Assembly (NCBI GenBank): GCA_020636405.1
Contig: JACJXW010000004.1
Location: 3,832,001 to 3,896,000 of the forward strand
Source of the DNA: Lewinellaceae bacterium
Lineage (GTDB): Bacteria > Bacteroidota > Bacteroidia > Chitinophagales > Saprospiraceae
Length of the DNA: 64,000 nt
Direction of reading: 5' to 3'
The position numbers were made by a program, and so were the translations under genes. Position 1 is the stretch's first letter; every line of letters starts with the position of its first letter. Below the pieces are notes generated by a model. It was not told where the DNA came from, did no database searches, and saw nothing but the letters and a program-made list of their open reading frames with translations. Of the stretch, positions 25,580 to 34,814 are shown in pieces.

Positions 25580-27406
25580 ATGAGACATTCCACCCTTTTG
25601 TTTGTATTGTTGTTCAGTTTTGGCCAATTGCCTGCAACCGAATGCAGGGTTAGCGGCCGGGTACTCTTCGGCATAGATGAAGAGCCGCTTAGCGCCTACC
25701 CTGTATCTTTTGGGCTATTTTCTCTAGGTATTTTCCTCGAGGACACCACCAGCCAGGACGGCGCCTTCTCCTTTACCTTTGAAGTTGAATTTGACGGCCC
25801 AAACCCCATTTTCGGAACCCTTAGCGCGACAGACTTTTGCACGGGAGAGGTTCTGTTCGAACCCGTTATTCTTCTGGAGAGTTTTCCGGCAGTAGAAGGA
25901 GCGTCTATGGTATTATGCAGTGATATTGACCCTCCCAATCCTCCGGCCAACTGCCTGGCTTACTTCCAGTACCAACAAGCAGAGGTTGCCCCCTATATTG
26001 TACAGTTCTTTGATATTTCCAGCACAGCGGCGCCCATTGCGTCCTGGTTCTGGGAATTCGGCGACGGGGGCACCAGCACCAGCCCTGAACCCACTTACGA
26101 GTACAGCGCGCCGGGCGAGTACCAGGTCAGCCTGACCATACAAACCGACACCTGTGAAAACACGTATTCCAGCTGGGTGCACATCCTGGATTCCCTTCCC
26201 TGTGATTGCGATGGAACCAACCGCCCGGTTTGCGTAACGTTACCCAGCGGCGAAGTGCTCAGTTTCCTCAATGAGTGCTATGCACAGTGCGAAGGCTACA
26301 CGCCTGCCGATTACGAGCTGTGCCCGATATACTGTAATATCGATTTTGATTACATTCAAACTGCCGTTCCCGGCCTGGTGCAGTTTATAGACAAGTCTGA
26401 GATCGTAGGCACCGAAGTCACTGGTTGGTCATGGGATTTCTGGGACGGCAATACCAGCACACAGCAGAACCCCCTTTATTACTATGGTGCAGGAGGGATG
26501 TATGATGTGTCTCTCCAAATTTCTACTACGGGGGGGTGCTCTGGCACTACTGGCCTGCAGATATTCGTCAATGGCGGTAGCGGCTCAGGCGCGGCACAAA
26601 GCTGCCAGGCGATGTTCAGCTTTGTGCAGGACGAAAGCAACCCCCTTTCCTTTGCATTTGTGGACCGGTCGGTTGCCAATGCCGATTCCTGGTTGTGGGA
26701 CTTCGGCGACGGAAACACCAGTACGGAACGAAATCCCCGCCACATTTACATGGAAGCCGGAGAATACCTCGTCACGCTGTCCACCTCCAATGGCGATTGC
26801 ACCAGTACCATGGGTATGGATATGCCGGTAGATTTCAATATTGTCTATGATCAGGAATGTGAAGCGCTGTTCATGCCCATTCAGATGGATGCCTCGTCCT
26901 TCACCTTCCTGAACCAGTCCTTTACTCCCGGCGCTACTTTCGAATGGGATCTGGGAGACGGCAATACGAGCACGGATACGTCGCCGCGGCATACCTATTT
27001 GAATGCCGATACCTACGAAGTATCCCTTTCCATGGCCACAGAGGAAGGGTGTACCTCCATGTTCTCCGCAACCATCGACCCGGCTGCCGGCACTTTCACC
27101 GGCCATCCCTCTTATTCTGTCGTCTCCAGCACTGATGAGCCGCCCGTAGCAGAAATGGCCGAAATCAAAGCCTACCCCAACCCGGCTCGGGAACAGCTAA
27201 CCCTTGAACTTGATATCATACAGGAGGGGCAGTACGATTTTTTACTGCGCAATGCCAACGGACAGGCACTTCGGCAGTTCTCTCAGGCCATGCCAACGGG
27301 CAGGCAGCAACTGGACATCAGCCTTGCCGATATCCCCCCCGGGCTGCTATTCTTACAGGTGCGGAGTGAAAAAATGGTAAAAACCCTTCGCATGATACGA
27401 CAGTAA
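25580..27406 (+). CDS. T9SS-exported multi-PKD protein with a Kazal-like domain
   Basis: 608 residues, signal peptide to about 20. A short beta domain (25-110) is followed by PKD repeats marked by WxWxFGDG-type motifs: FWEFGDGGTSTSPEP (about 155), WSWDFWDGNTSTQQNP (about 285), WLWDFGDGNTSTERNP (about 375) and FEWDLGDGNTSTDTSP (about 455). Between the first and second PKD is a Cys-rich segment (208-250: CDCDG, RPVC, NECYAQC, ELC) with the spacing of a Kazal-type protease inhibitor domain. The C-terminus (about 525-608, IKAYPNPAREQLTLEL ... PPGLLFLQVRSEKMV) is a T9SS sorting domain. PKD proteins of this kind usually act in surface adhesion or as spacers; the Kazal-like part may bind proteases (inference). 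Confidence 0.88.
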   Translation: MRHSTLLFVLLFSFGQLPATECRVSGRVLFGIDEEPLSAYPVSFGLFSLGIFLEDTTSQDGAFSFTFEVEFDGPNPIFGTLSATDFCTGEVLFEPVILLESFPAVEGASMVLCSDIDPPNPPANCLAYFQYQQAEVAPYIVQFFDISSTAAPIASWFWEFGDGGTSTSPEPTYEYSAPGEYQVSLTIQTDTCENTYSSWVHILDSLPCDCDGTNRPVCVTLPSGEVLSFLNECYAQCEGYTPADYELCPIYCNIDFDYIQTAVPGLVQFIDKSEIVGTEVTGWSWDFWDGNTSTQQNPLYYYGAGGMYDVSLQISTTGGCSGTTGLQIFVNGGSGSGAAQSCQAMFSFVQDESNPLSFAFVDRSVANADSWLWDFGDGNTSTERNPRHIYMEAGEYLVTLSTSNGDCTSTMGMDMPVDFNIVYDQECEALFMPIQMDASSFTFLNQSFTPGATFEWDLGDGNTSTDTSPRHTYLNADTYEVSLSMATEEGCTSMFSATIDPAAGTFTGHPSYSVVSSTDEPPVAEMAEIKAYPNPAREQLTLELDIIQEGQYDFLLRNANGQALRQFSQAMPTGRQQLDISLADIPPGLLFLQVRSEKMVKTLRMIRQ

Positions 27407-27521
27407 AACAAACCGCCTTTCTCCAGCTTCCCAGGCGGGCTTTATCGAACATCCTTCGGGCGTTGAAACGCTAAAGGCCGTAAAGGACTGATCAGGGAAT
27501 TTTGAATAAACGCTGACATTT

Positions 27522-27554
27522 CACGAATTTGGCCGCAAATAGGCCAAATTCGTG
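27522..27554. repeat. 13-bp perfect inverted repeat
   Basis: cacgaatttggcc (27522-27534) and ggccaaattcgtg (27542-27554) are separated by gcaaata. There is no T-run, so it is not a typical terminator. It lies between the PKD protein gene and the dehydrogenase gene and could be an operator or RNA hairpin. Confidence 0.55.
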
Positions 27555-27673
27555 CATTTCAGAAATTCGGGGTGGCTCCATATTTAGTGGAAAGCTAATC
27601 AAAGTCAGCCTCCCATATTCGGTATTTTTAAGATCCTGCCTTATCTTCGCAGCCTAATCAAATAAGGCTGAAT

Positions 27674-28561
27674 ATGAGAAATATAACAGTAATCGGCGCC
27701 GGCACCATGGGCAACGGCATCGCCCACGTTTTTGCCATGAACGGCTATCAGGTAGCTCTTGCCGACATCTCCCGGGAAGCACTCGACAAAGGGTTGGCAA
27801 CCATTGAGAAGAACCTCGCACGGATGGTGGCAAAAGAGAAGATCACCAAGGAAGATCAGGACGCCACACTCCAACGTATCCGTACTTTTACGGATACGGC
27901 TCAGGCCGTAAGGGAGGCAGAGCTGGTGGTAGAGGCCGCTACAGAAAACATCGAGCTAAAGCTCAAGATCTTTAAAGAAATGGACCAACACGCACCGGAG
28001 GGCGCCATTCTCGCGACCAACACCTCCAGCATTTCCATAACCAAAATAGCAGCGGTTACCCAACGGCCCCAAAAGGTAATAGGAATGCACTTCATGAATC
28101 CGGTGCCTGTTATGAAGCTGGTGGAGGTGATCCGTGGTTATGCCACGACGGACGAAACAACGGCCACGATCATGGAGTTATCTAAAAATCTGGGGAAAAC
28201 ACCGGTAGAAGTAAATGATTATCCTGGTTTTATTGCCAATCGCATCCTTATGCCCATGATCAACGAGGCAATATATGCGTTATTTGAAAGCGTCGCAGGT
28301 GTAGAAGAGATCGATACCGTTATGAAACTGGGCATGGCGCACCCCATGGGGCCGCTGCAGTTGGCAGACTTCATCGGACTGGATGTTTGCCTCTCTATTC
28401 TTCATGTGCTTTACAATGGGTTCGGCAATCCCAAATACGCGCCTTGCCCCCTGTTGGTGAATATGGTAGCTGCCGGCAAACTTGGAGTAAAATCGGGGGA
28501 GGGTTTCTATTCCTATTCCCATGGCAGCAAGGAACTTATCGTCGCCGACACTTTTAAGTAG
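27674..28561 (+). CDS. 3-hydroxyacyl-CoA (3-hydroxybutyryl-CoA) dehydrogenase
   Basis: 295 residues, cytoplasmic. The N-terminal Rossmann fold has the NAD motif GAGTMGNGIAHVFAMNGY (residues 8-25). The catalytic segment includes TNTSSISI with the conserved Ser/Asn, and GMHFMNPVPVMKLVEV with the catalytic His. The C-terminal dimerisation domain starts at DYPGFIANRILMPMINEA and contains KLGMAHPMGPLQLADFIGLD. The length of 280-300 matches single-domain 3-hydroxybutyryl-CoA dehydrogenases, which oxidise or reduce 3-hydroxyacyl-CoA in fatty-acid breakdown or butyrate/PHB-related routes. No thiolase or crotonase gene is adjacent, so the pathway direction is not clear from context. Confidence 0.95.
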   Translation: MRNITVIGAGTMGNGIAHVFAMNGYQVALADISREALDKGLATIEKNLARMVAKEKITKEDQDATLQRIRTFTDTAQAVREAELVVEAATENIELKLKIFKEMDQHAPEGAILATNTSSISITKIAAVTQRPQKVIGMHFMNPVPVMKLVEVIRGYATTDETTATIMELSKNLGKTPVEVNDYPGFIANRILMPMINEAIYALFESVAGVEEIDTVMKLGMAHPMGPLQLADFIGLDVCLSILHVLYNGFGNPKYAPCPLLVNMVAAGKLGVKSGEGFYSYSHGSKELIVADTFK

Positions 28562-28602
28562 CCGGCCCGGGAAGCGAAAATCAACACAAAAAGTTTTTTT
28601 CA

Positions 28603-28634
28603 TTTGATTTTAAAACATTTTTGTTTTAAATTTG
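28603..28634 (+). promoter_or_regulatory. Bacteroidota-type promoter of the glucosaminidase gene
   Basis: TTTG (28603-28606), a 20-base spacer and TAAATTTG (28627-28634) match the consensus well. The start codon follows 37 bases later. Confidence 0.65.
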
Positions 28635-28671
28635 CTCATCTTATGTTTTTCTAAAACAAAAGGTTGAGCAC

Positions 28672-29535
28672 ATGAATTATTCTTTAGCACACTCCCGGCA
28701 ATACAGGGCGCCCTATTCCCTGGACAATATTTCAGATTACATCAACCGTAATTGGTTTCGGGCCTTAACAATTGGCCTAGGCGTCTACATTTTGTTCTTT
28801 AAAGACATCAGTATACAGTTCAACCTCAATTCCGCCCCTTCCGGCCTCGCCGAACAAGTGATCATCAGCCCGGAAGGGGCGGAGGTTTACCAACCTGCCG
28901 CCCTGCCCGCGAGTTATCAGGATAACGCCCCGCGCAACGTCTCTCACCTGGCCCCTCCTGTTAAAGAAAAAAAGGGGCAAAAGGGATGGGACAGCCGTAA
29001 AGCCAATGATTTTTCCAATCTTACTTTCGTGCTCAGCCCCGACTACGCACGCCGACATAATATTCACCCGGACATTGTCCGGGAAAAGGTTGATAACTGC
29101 CGGCGATATGTGGAAGAATACGCTCCCATCGCCCTGAAGGAAATGGAGGATTACGGCATTCCTGCCAGCATTACGCTGGCGCAGGGGCTTCTGGAGTCGA
29201 ATGCCGGCCACAGCCGTTTATCCCGCGAATCCAATAACCACTTTGGCATCAAGTGCCGCCGCAAGTGCCGGGGCTGCACCTGCCGCAATTATACCGACGA
29301 CGATATCTACGATATGTTCCGGGTGTTCGACTCTCCCGGGGAAAGTTATCGCGAACACTCTACTTTACTGACAAGCGCCCGTTACAAACATTTGCTCCAG
29401 CTCCGGAAAACAGACTATAAAAAATGGGCCCATGGGCTCAAAAAGGCCGGATATGCAACCGATAAGCGTTATGCGGAGAAGCTGATTAAGATCATCGAAT
29501 TCCTGAACCTCGGCCGCTATGACCGGATGAATTAG
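28672..29535 (+). CDS. Membrane-anchored glucosaminidase-domain protein (FlgJ-like peptidoglycan hydrolase)
   Basis: 287 residues. A membrane-anchor helix lies near residues 34-50 (ALTIGLGVYILFF), then a linker of about 80 residues, then a glucosaminidase domain (about 145-280). The catalytic-Glu motif is ITLAQGLLESNAGHSRLS, followed by NNHFGIKCRRKCRGCTC, whose Cys cluster is notable, and a C-terminal YRVF-like/AHGLKKAGYATDKRYAEKL segment typical of the family. These enzymes cleave glycan strands of peptidoglycan. A second, LysM-bearing member of the family lies at 51488. It is transcribed alone, ending at a strong terminator. Confidence 0.9.
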   Translation: MNYSLAHSRQYRAPYSLDNISDYINRNWFRALTIGLGVYILFFKDISIQFNLNSAPSGLAEQVIISPEGAEVYQPAALPASYQDNAPRNVSHLAPPVKEKKGQKGWDSRKANDFSNLTFVLSPDYARRHNIHPDIVREKVDNCRRYVEEYAPIALKEMEDYGIPASITLAQGLLESNAGHSRLSRESNNHFGIKCRRKCRGCTCRNYTDDDIYDMFRVFDSPGESYREHSTLLTSARYKHLLQLRKTDYKKWAHGLKKAGYATDKRYAEKLIKIIEFLNLGRYDRMN

Positions 29536-29569
29536 GTTCCATCCTTCTGATCCAGGCCACTGGGTAATG

Positions 29570-29626
29570 AAAAATAATGAAAAAGCCTTTCCGGATTCTG
29601 CTCGGAAGGGCTTTTTCATTATTTTT
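29570..29626. terminator. Strong bidirectional terminator
   Basis: A 24-bp stem with a single G-T wobble around a short loop, with an A-run on the left and T-run on the right (aaaaataatgaaaaagcc / ggctttttcattattttt inner parts). It separates the glucosaminidase gene from the TRAP permease genes. Confidence 0.88.
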
Positions 29627-29649
29627 CACCACGAAATAAACACCTTTCT

Positions 29650-30207
29650 ATGATCCAATGGCTACAGCATCTTTCTTCCGGTATTCACCGGCTTAACGAA
29701 TGGATAGGCCGAGGCGTTTCCTGGCTTACCACTATTCTGGTTGTCCTGGTTTGTTTCGATGTCATTACCCGTTACCTGCTAAGCGATACCAGCGCGTGGA
29801 TCATGGAGCTGGAATGGCATATTTTTGCCCTCATTTTCCTGTTGGGCGCCGGTTATGCGTTTCGTCATGACCGTCACGTACGGGTAGACTTGTTCTACGC
29901 CAATTTCTCAACCCGCGACCAGGCGTTGGTGAATCTTCTGGGCGCTATCCTTTTTCTGCTTCCATGGAGCCTACTGGTGATCTATGCTTCCTACGACTAC
30001 GCTTTGATCTCCTACAAAATTGGAGAAACCTCTCCTGATCCCGGTGGGCTGCCTGCCCGCTATCTGATAAAATTCGCCATAACCGCCGGCGCCTTGCTGC
30101 TGCTATTGCAGGGCATCGCCAGCCTGATCGATTCCGCAATGATACTTGCCGGGTACAAGGAACCGGAAGCTCCGGCAGAAGAAGACATCACTAAAGAAAA
30201 CCTTTAG
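29650..30207 (+). CDS. dctQ: TRAP transporter small permease (DctQ)
   Basis: 185 residues with four predicted membrane helices (about 22-42, 55-75, 95-115, 135-160), the DctQ arrangement. Family features: WLTTILVVLVCFDVITRYL, then WIMELEWHIFALIFLLGAGYAF and RHDRHVRVDLFY. DctQ pairs with the large DctM subunit to form the membrane part of a TRAP importer, which uses an ion gradient to take up organic acids bound by a periplasmic protein. The DctM gene starts six bases after its stop, so the two are co-transcribed. Confidence 0.93.
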   Translation: MIQWLQHLSSGIHRLNEWIGRGVSWLTTILVVLVCFDVITRYLLSDTSAWIMELEWHIFALIFLLGAGYAFRHDRHVRVDLFYANFSTRDQALVNLLGAILFLLPWSLLVIYASYDYALISYKIGETSPDPGGLPARYLIKFAITAGALLLLLQGIASLIDSAMILAGYKEPEAPAEEDITKENL

Positions 30208-30213
30208 GACACC

Positions 30214-31521
30214 ATGGAAGTACTTGCTATAATACTATTCATCAGCATCTTTCTGCTCATTCTATACGGTTACCCCGTTGCCTTCACGCTGGGGGGGATT
30301 TCCGTCATTTATGCCTTGCTGTTCCTCGACCCGGTTGCCTTCACTGCCTTGCCACCGCGCATCATGGGGGTAGTGAGCAATTATGTGTTGTTGGCCGTCC
30401 CGCTTTTCATTTATATGGGGATCATGCTGGAAAAATCGGGCCTGGCGGAGAGCCTGTTGGAGACCATGGCCATTCTTTTCGGTAAGCTGAAAGGAGGGTT
30501 AGCCATCAGTGTTGTGATCGTCGGAGCATTACTGGCCGCCTCTACAGGTATCGTTGGCGCTACAGTAATTACTATGGGGCTGATCAGCCTGCCGACCATG
30601 CTAAAGCGGGGATATTCGCCAGAACTGGCGACCGGAACGATCGCTGCCTCTGGTACACTGGGGCAGATCATCCCCCCTTCAGTCGTGTTGGTATTGCTGG
30701 GGAGCGTACTGAACGTATCGGTCGGCAACCTTTTCGCCGCCTCTTTGCTGCCCGGCCTCTTGCTGGTGGCCGTATACATCGTTTATATTGTCTTTATAGC
30801 CACTATCCGGCCTAAGTCCGCACCCAGCATGCCGGATGAGGAGATCCGGGAATTCAAGAAAGATGGTTACATCGCAAAGGTCATACGTGCATTTGTCCTG
30901 CCCCTGTTCCTGATCGTTGCCGTGCTGGGCTCTATTTTTGCCGGCATTGCTTCTCCGACCGAAGCTGCGGCTGTGGGCGCCCTGGGGGCTACCATACTAA
31001 CGATTATTCAGGGAAAATTCAGCCTGGAAGTGCTCAAAGTAGTCGGCCGGGAGACCACCCACCTGACCAGCATGGTCTTCATTATCTTATTAGGAGCTAC
31101 TACCTTTTCCTTCGTATTCCGGGAAATGAATGGTGATGGCTATCTGGTCAACCTCATTGAACAGGCCAACCTCTCTGCCCCGGCCTTCCTTGCTCTGGTA
31201 ATGGTAGTGGTTTTCATCGCCGGTTTTTTCATCGATTTCATCGAGATCATCTTCATCATCGTGCCGGTGGTCGCCCCCATATTTGTCCAATTTGGCATCG
31301 ACCTGGTATGGATAGGGGTCTTGCTGGGCTTGAATTTGCAGACCTCATTTTTGTCGCCGCCATTCGGTTTCTCCCTTTTCTACCTTAAAGGGGTAGCTCC
31401 GCCGGAGGTAACGACCGGGCACTTGTACCGGGGCATTGTGCCCTTTGTACTCATCCAGGTGTTATTCCTGGTGGTAGTTATTCTGTTCCCTGAGGTGGTA
31501 TACGTTTTCATCGATCGCTAA
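30214..31521 (+). CDS. dctM: TRAP transporter large permease (DctM)
   Basis: 435 residues with about 12 hydrophobic helices. Family motifs are plain: LLAVPLFIYMGIMLEKSGLAE, the reentrant-loop segment TGIVGATVITMGLISLPTML, AASGTLGQIIPPSVVLVL, ASPTEAAAVGALGA and a late LQTSFLSPPFGFSLFYLKG. This is the gradient-driven translocation subunit of a TRAP importer. It follows dctQ directly. The likely partner binding protein is encoded about 870 bases downstream on the opposite strand. The substrate is not predictable here beyond organic acids. Confidence 0.95.
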   Translation: MEVLAIILFISIFLLILYGYPVAFTLGGISVIYALLFLDPVAFTALPPRIMGVVSNYVLLAVPLFIYMGIMLEKSGLAESLLETMAILFGKLKGGLAISVVIVGALLAASTGIVGATVITMGLISLPTMLKRGYSPELATGTIAASGTLGQIIPPSVVLVLLGSVLNVSVGNLFAASLLPGLLLVAVYIVYIVFIATIRPKSAPSMPDEEIREFKKDGYIAKVIRAFVLPLFLIVAVLGSIFAGIASPTEAAAVGALGATILTIIQGKFSLEVLKVVGRETTHLTSMVFIILLGATTFSFVFREMNGDGYLVNLIEQANLSAPAFLALVMVVVFIAGFFIDFIEIIFIIVPVVAPIFVQFGIDLVWIGVLLGLNLQTSFLSPPFGFSLFYLKGVAPPEVTTGHLYRGIVPFVLIQVLFLVVVILFPEVVYVFIDR

Positions 31522-31562
31522 TAATACCAATGCTGAATAAACGGGCCAGAAGATTGATGGGG

Positions 31563-32306
31563 TCACTTTCGCTTCAACAACACCCGGCGCGTCAGCACGG
31601 CTTCACCAGCTTGCAGGCGCAGGATATACAGCCCCTCAGAAAGGCCCTCCAATGAAAGGACAGGGGGCATCCCGTTGGTATTCGTGATCGTTCCACTGCT
31701 TAGTACCTGTCCCGCAAGGTTGCATAACATATAATCCGGGGCCGTTCCGGGCTCAAGGCCACTGAGATGCAAATCACCCGTAGTCGGGTTTGGGAAGGCA
31801 TGGACAGCATTCAACACCTGGCCGTCGGTAGATAAGATGGCGGCACACCCCGCCAGTTGCTGTTTGAATTCTTCATAACTCTGCTGCGAGATATCCGGTG
31901 CAATATTTCCCTGAACCTTTTCGTCAATAACAGGAAGCCAAAAGCGCCCGCATCCGTTGAGATCATAAGGGCCCTCTTCCCAGTTGCTCTTATAAATAGC
32001 GACGATGTAAAACGCCCCCTCCTGAAAGGGATTGAGCCATTCGTTGCAGTTCAGCCCATCCTGGCCGAGGATGGTAAGTTCGTTCTCCGGCAGGGTATTT
32101 TGCAGGTTATCCACAACCTGAACATCCATATAGTAACCATATCTGCTAACCACTTTCACCTGGGCAATATAGAATGTATTGGACCCGCCATTGGCGTTGT
32201 ACCAACTGGTTGTGGGGCAGAAATAATCAGAAATATAAATGCAGGAGCATGCCTGGCTGCTGTATAGAACCAATGCGAAAAGGAGAGAAAGAAAAATTGT
32301 TTTCAT
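31563..32306 (-). CDS. T9SS-exported protein with N-terminal CSC motif
   Basis: 247 residues. The signal peptide ends near SSQA and the mature protein begins CSCIYISDYFC, a start reminiscent of tissue-inhibitor-of-metalloproteinase-like (TIMP/NTR) folds, though this is only a resemblance. A beta-rich domain (20-150) contains two further Cys. The C-terminus (about 165-247, VHAFPNPTTGDLHLSGL ... LSEGLYILRLQAGEAV) is a T9SS sorting domain. It lies between the TRAP permease genes and the TRAP binding-protein gene, convergent with dctM and in line with dctP, but has no evident connection to transport. Confidence 0.82.
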   Translation of the reverse strand: MKTIFLSLLFALVLYSSQACSCIYISDYFCPTTSWYNANGGSNTFYIAQVKVVSRYGYYMDVQVVDNLQNTLPENELTILGQDGLNCNEWLNPFQEGAFYIVAIYKSNWEEGPYDLNGCGRFWLPVIDEKVQGNIAPDISQQSYEEFKQQLAGCAAILSTDGQVLNAVHAFPNPTTGDLHLSGLEPGTAPDYMLCNLAGQVLSSGTITNTNGMPPVLSLEGLSEGLYILRLQAGEAVLTRRVLLKRK

Positions 32307-32394
32307 CTTTTTTTTCTTTCATGACGCAGGAAGAACGGGATCCGTTGGGCAATTTTCCTGCTATTTTCCCCGCGTGATAATTTTGCCGCTGAAT

Positions 32395-33540
32395 CTATCC
32401 CAGGTCCAACTCCCCACTTTCCTGGATCTTATCGTAGAATTCTTTTTCAGTGATCAGGGAGTAATTTGCCGATTTTTTGCGGAAACTGTCATACGACTCG
32501 TAGACCTTTCGGCTAAAGGGGTCATTGGATATTATTTCGGCAATCACCTCATTGGTGTACTGCCGAAGTTGGCTGATCACTTCTCTTGGGAACCTGCGGA
32601 TAGTAACTCCCTTTTCCAGCAGGGTGGTCAGGGCTTCGGCATTTTTAGCTTCCATCTGAGAAAGTGTCCAAATGTTGCTCCAGGCCGCCGCCGCTTGCAG
32701 GATGGCCTGCAGGTCAGCCGGTAATTTGTCATACTGCTCTTTATTGACGAAATATTCCAGCATAGTGCCTGTTTCGTGCCAGCCAGGAGTATAGTAATAT
32801 TTGGCAATGTCGTGAAAGCCCATCAAGGTATCATGATAGGGGCCCAGCCATTCGGTGGCGTCGATAACACCGCGTTCCAGTCCGGTATAGATCTCCCCGC
32901 CGGCAAGGAGTACAGGCGCGCCGCCGGCCTTTTCCAATACCTTTCCTCCCAGCCCGGGTATGCGCATTTTTAGCCCCTTGAGGTCCTCAATGCTCTTGAT
33001 CTCTCGATTGAACCAGCCTCCCATCTGTACGCCGGTATTGCCACCCGCCATTGGGACTAGGTTAAAATCGCGGTAGAGTTCCTCCCAAAGCTGGATGCCA
33101 CCGCCCCCTATGACCCAGGCGTTCAGCTGCTGAGCGTTCATACCAAAGGGCACAGAGGCAAAAAACTGGGCAGCAGGCGACTTGCCAGCCCAGTAATAGG
33201 CGGCACCGCTACCGATCTCTGCTCCGCCCGTGCGTACAGTATCGAAGGCCTCCAGGGCGGGCACCAGTTCATTTCCTCCATATACGCGGATACGGATACG
33301 GCCTCCCGACATCTTTTCCACCAGTTCGGCATATTTGTTACAGGCCTCTCCCAGGATCGGAAAATTAGGCGGCCAGGTGGTAACCATCTTCCAGCGGTAT
33401 TGCTTGGCCGTTAATACGTTGGGGGCGCCGGCTGAATCTTCCTGGGCATGGTTCCTGCCACCAAAGGCACGGATCAGAAAGGGAAGGGACACCGTACCCA
33501 GTGCTATGCCTTTAAAAAAGCTTTTTCTGGAGATCTTCAT
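32395..33540 (-). CDS. dctP: TRAP transporter substrate-binding protein (DctP family)
   Basis: 381 residues. The N-terminus SRKSFFKGIALGTVSLPFL resembles a twin-arginine export signal with the RR pair changed to RK; several TRAP binding proteins are Tat-exported. The mature part follows the DctP fold: WKMVTTWPPNFPILGEA, GRIRIRVYGGNELVPALEAF, LKGLKMRIPGLGGKVLEKAG, GVIDATEWLGPYHDTLMGF and YYTPGWHETG. The IDATEWLGPYHD segment is typical of the branch that binds keto acids or mannitol-like compounds as dimers. It captures substrate in the periplasm for the DctQM permease, whose genes lie downstream on the other strand. Confidence 0.93.
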   Translation of the reverse strand: MKISRKSFFKGIALGTVSLPFLIRAFGGRNHAQEDSAGAPNVLTAKQYRWKMVTTWPPNFPILGEACNKYAELVEKMSGGRIRIRVYGGNELVPALEAFDTVRTGGAEIGSGAAYYWAGKSPAAQFFASVPFGMNAQQLNAWVIGGGGIQLWEELYRDFNLVPMAGGNTGVQMGGWFNREIKSIEDLKGLKMRIPGLGGKVLEKAGGAPVLLAGGEIYTGLERGVIDATEWLGPYHDTLMGFHDIAKYYYTPGWHETGTMLEYFVNKEQYDKLPADLQAILQAAAAWSNIWTLSQMEAKNAEALTTLLEKGVTIRRFPREVISQLRQYTNEVIAEIISNDPFSRKVYESYDSFRKKSANYSLITEKEFYDKIQESGELDLG

Positions 33541-33752
33541 AGTAAGCGGATTATTCTTTTTCTGCTGTTTCGAGGGAGATAGGTTGAAAATTATAAGTTT
33601 TCAGATCAAAAGCAAAATACAGATTTATATAGAAAAGTAGAGGCGCCAGGCCGGCAAAAAACACGAAGGCCGAAGTTCAGGAAAGAAGCGCGTGATGGAA
33701 ATGCTTGTGAAAATAAATTTTTTGTTTTAATTTTCGGAAAAATAAACAAAAA

Positions 33753-34814
33753 ATGGAATACTCTGAGCCAGGTGCGAATTATATAAAGGGTAGGGGAGCG
33801 CAGATCAATCCAGCTAACCGTTTCAACCACTACGTTCACGACCCTGAGCCGCAGGAACGGGCGCCCCGGACACAATACATCGAGGTCTTTCCGAAGACCA
33901 TGCTCAACAGGGTCACCAGCCCGGACATTGGTATGGGCTGGTCGATGAACCCCTACCAGGGTTGCGAACATGGCTGCATTTACTGCTATGCACGCAATAC
34001 CCACAACTACTGGGGCTACAGCGCCGGACTGGATTTTGAGCAGAAAATACTGGTAAAGAAAGATGCACCCAGAATCCTGGAAGAAGAATTGCGAAAAAAG
34101 TCGTGGAAACCGGAGCCCATCATGCTGGCAGGCAATACGGATTGTTATCAGCCTGTTGAAAAGGAGCTGGAGGTTACCCGTAGAATTCTGGAAATACTCT
34201 GGAAATATCGCCATCCGGTAGGCATCATCACAAAAAACAGCCTCATTCTGCGCGACCTGGATATCCTTCGGCAAATGTCCGAACACCGCCTGGTACGTAC
34301 GTCCATCTCCCTGACCACGCTTGATGAGGGGCTTCGGCGTACATTAGAACCCCGAACCGCTTCTGTGCACAACCGGCTGAAAACGATCCAAACCCTGGCA
34401 GAGAATGGCATCCCGGTCAATGTTATGCTGGCTCCCATCATTCCGGGATTGAACGACCATGAGATCTTGTCCATGGCTGAAACGGTAAGCCGCCTTGGAG
34501 CACTTTCCATCGGTTACACTATGGTCCGGCTTAACGGTGATGTGGCGGAGATCTTTGAAGACTGGATCCGTAAAAATATGCCGGATCGGGCAGAACGCGT
34601 GCTGAACCGCATCCGGGATTGCCACGGCGGCGAATTGAAAGACAACCGCTTTGGAACGCGCATGAGAGGGGAAGGCAAAATAGCGGAAATCGTAGCTCAA
34701 CAGTTCAGGCTGGCCAAACAACAATATTTTAAGGATAAGGAAAAACCGGAATACAACCTGGAGCTTTTTGAGCAATTTCGCAACCCTCAGCTTAGTTTGT
34801 TCCAGCCAGGCTAG
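33753..34814 (+). CDS. PA0069-family radical SAM protein
   Basis: 353 residues. The iron-sulfur cluster motif is CEHGCIYCYAR (residues about 71-81), the CxxxCxxC of radical SAM enzymes with an added Tyr/Ala typical of the spore photoproduct lyase-related group. Before it is GMGWSMNPYQGC; after it YWGYSAGLDFEQKILVKKD and LAGNTDCYQPVEKELEVTR, conserved in the PA0069 family. A C-terminal extension (about 290-353) is present. The reaction is not known for this family, though it is widespread in bacteria. It is transcribed divergently from dctP; the next gene, 103 bases downstream, is the HD/Pycsar-effector-like fusion. Confidence 0.92.
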   Translation: MEYSEPGANYIKGRGAQINPANRFNHYVHDPEPQERAPRTQYIEVFPKTMLNRVTSPDIGMGWSMNPYQGCEHGCIYCYARNTHNYWGYSAGLDFEQKILVKKDAPRILEEELRKKSWKPEPIMLAGNTDCYQPVEKELEVTRRILEILWKYRHPVGIITKNSLILRDLDILRQMSEHRLVRTSISLTTLDEGLRRTLEPRTASVHNRLKTIQTLAENGIPVNVMLAPIIPGLNDHEILSMAETVSRLGALSIGYTMVRLNGDVAEIFEDWIRKNMPDRAERVLNRIRDCHGGELKDNRFGTRMRGEGKIAEIVAQQFRLAKQQYFKDKEKPEYNLELFEQFRNPQLSLFQPG

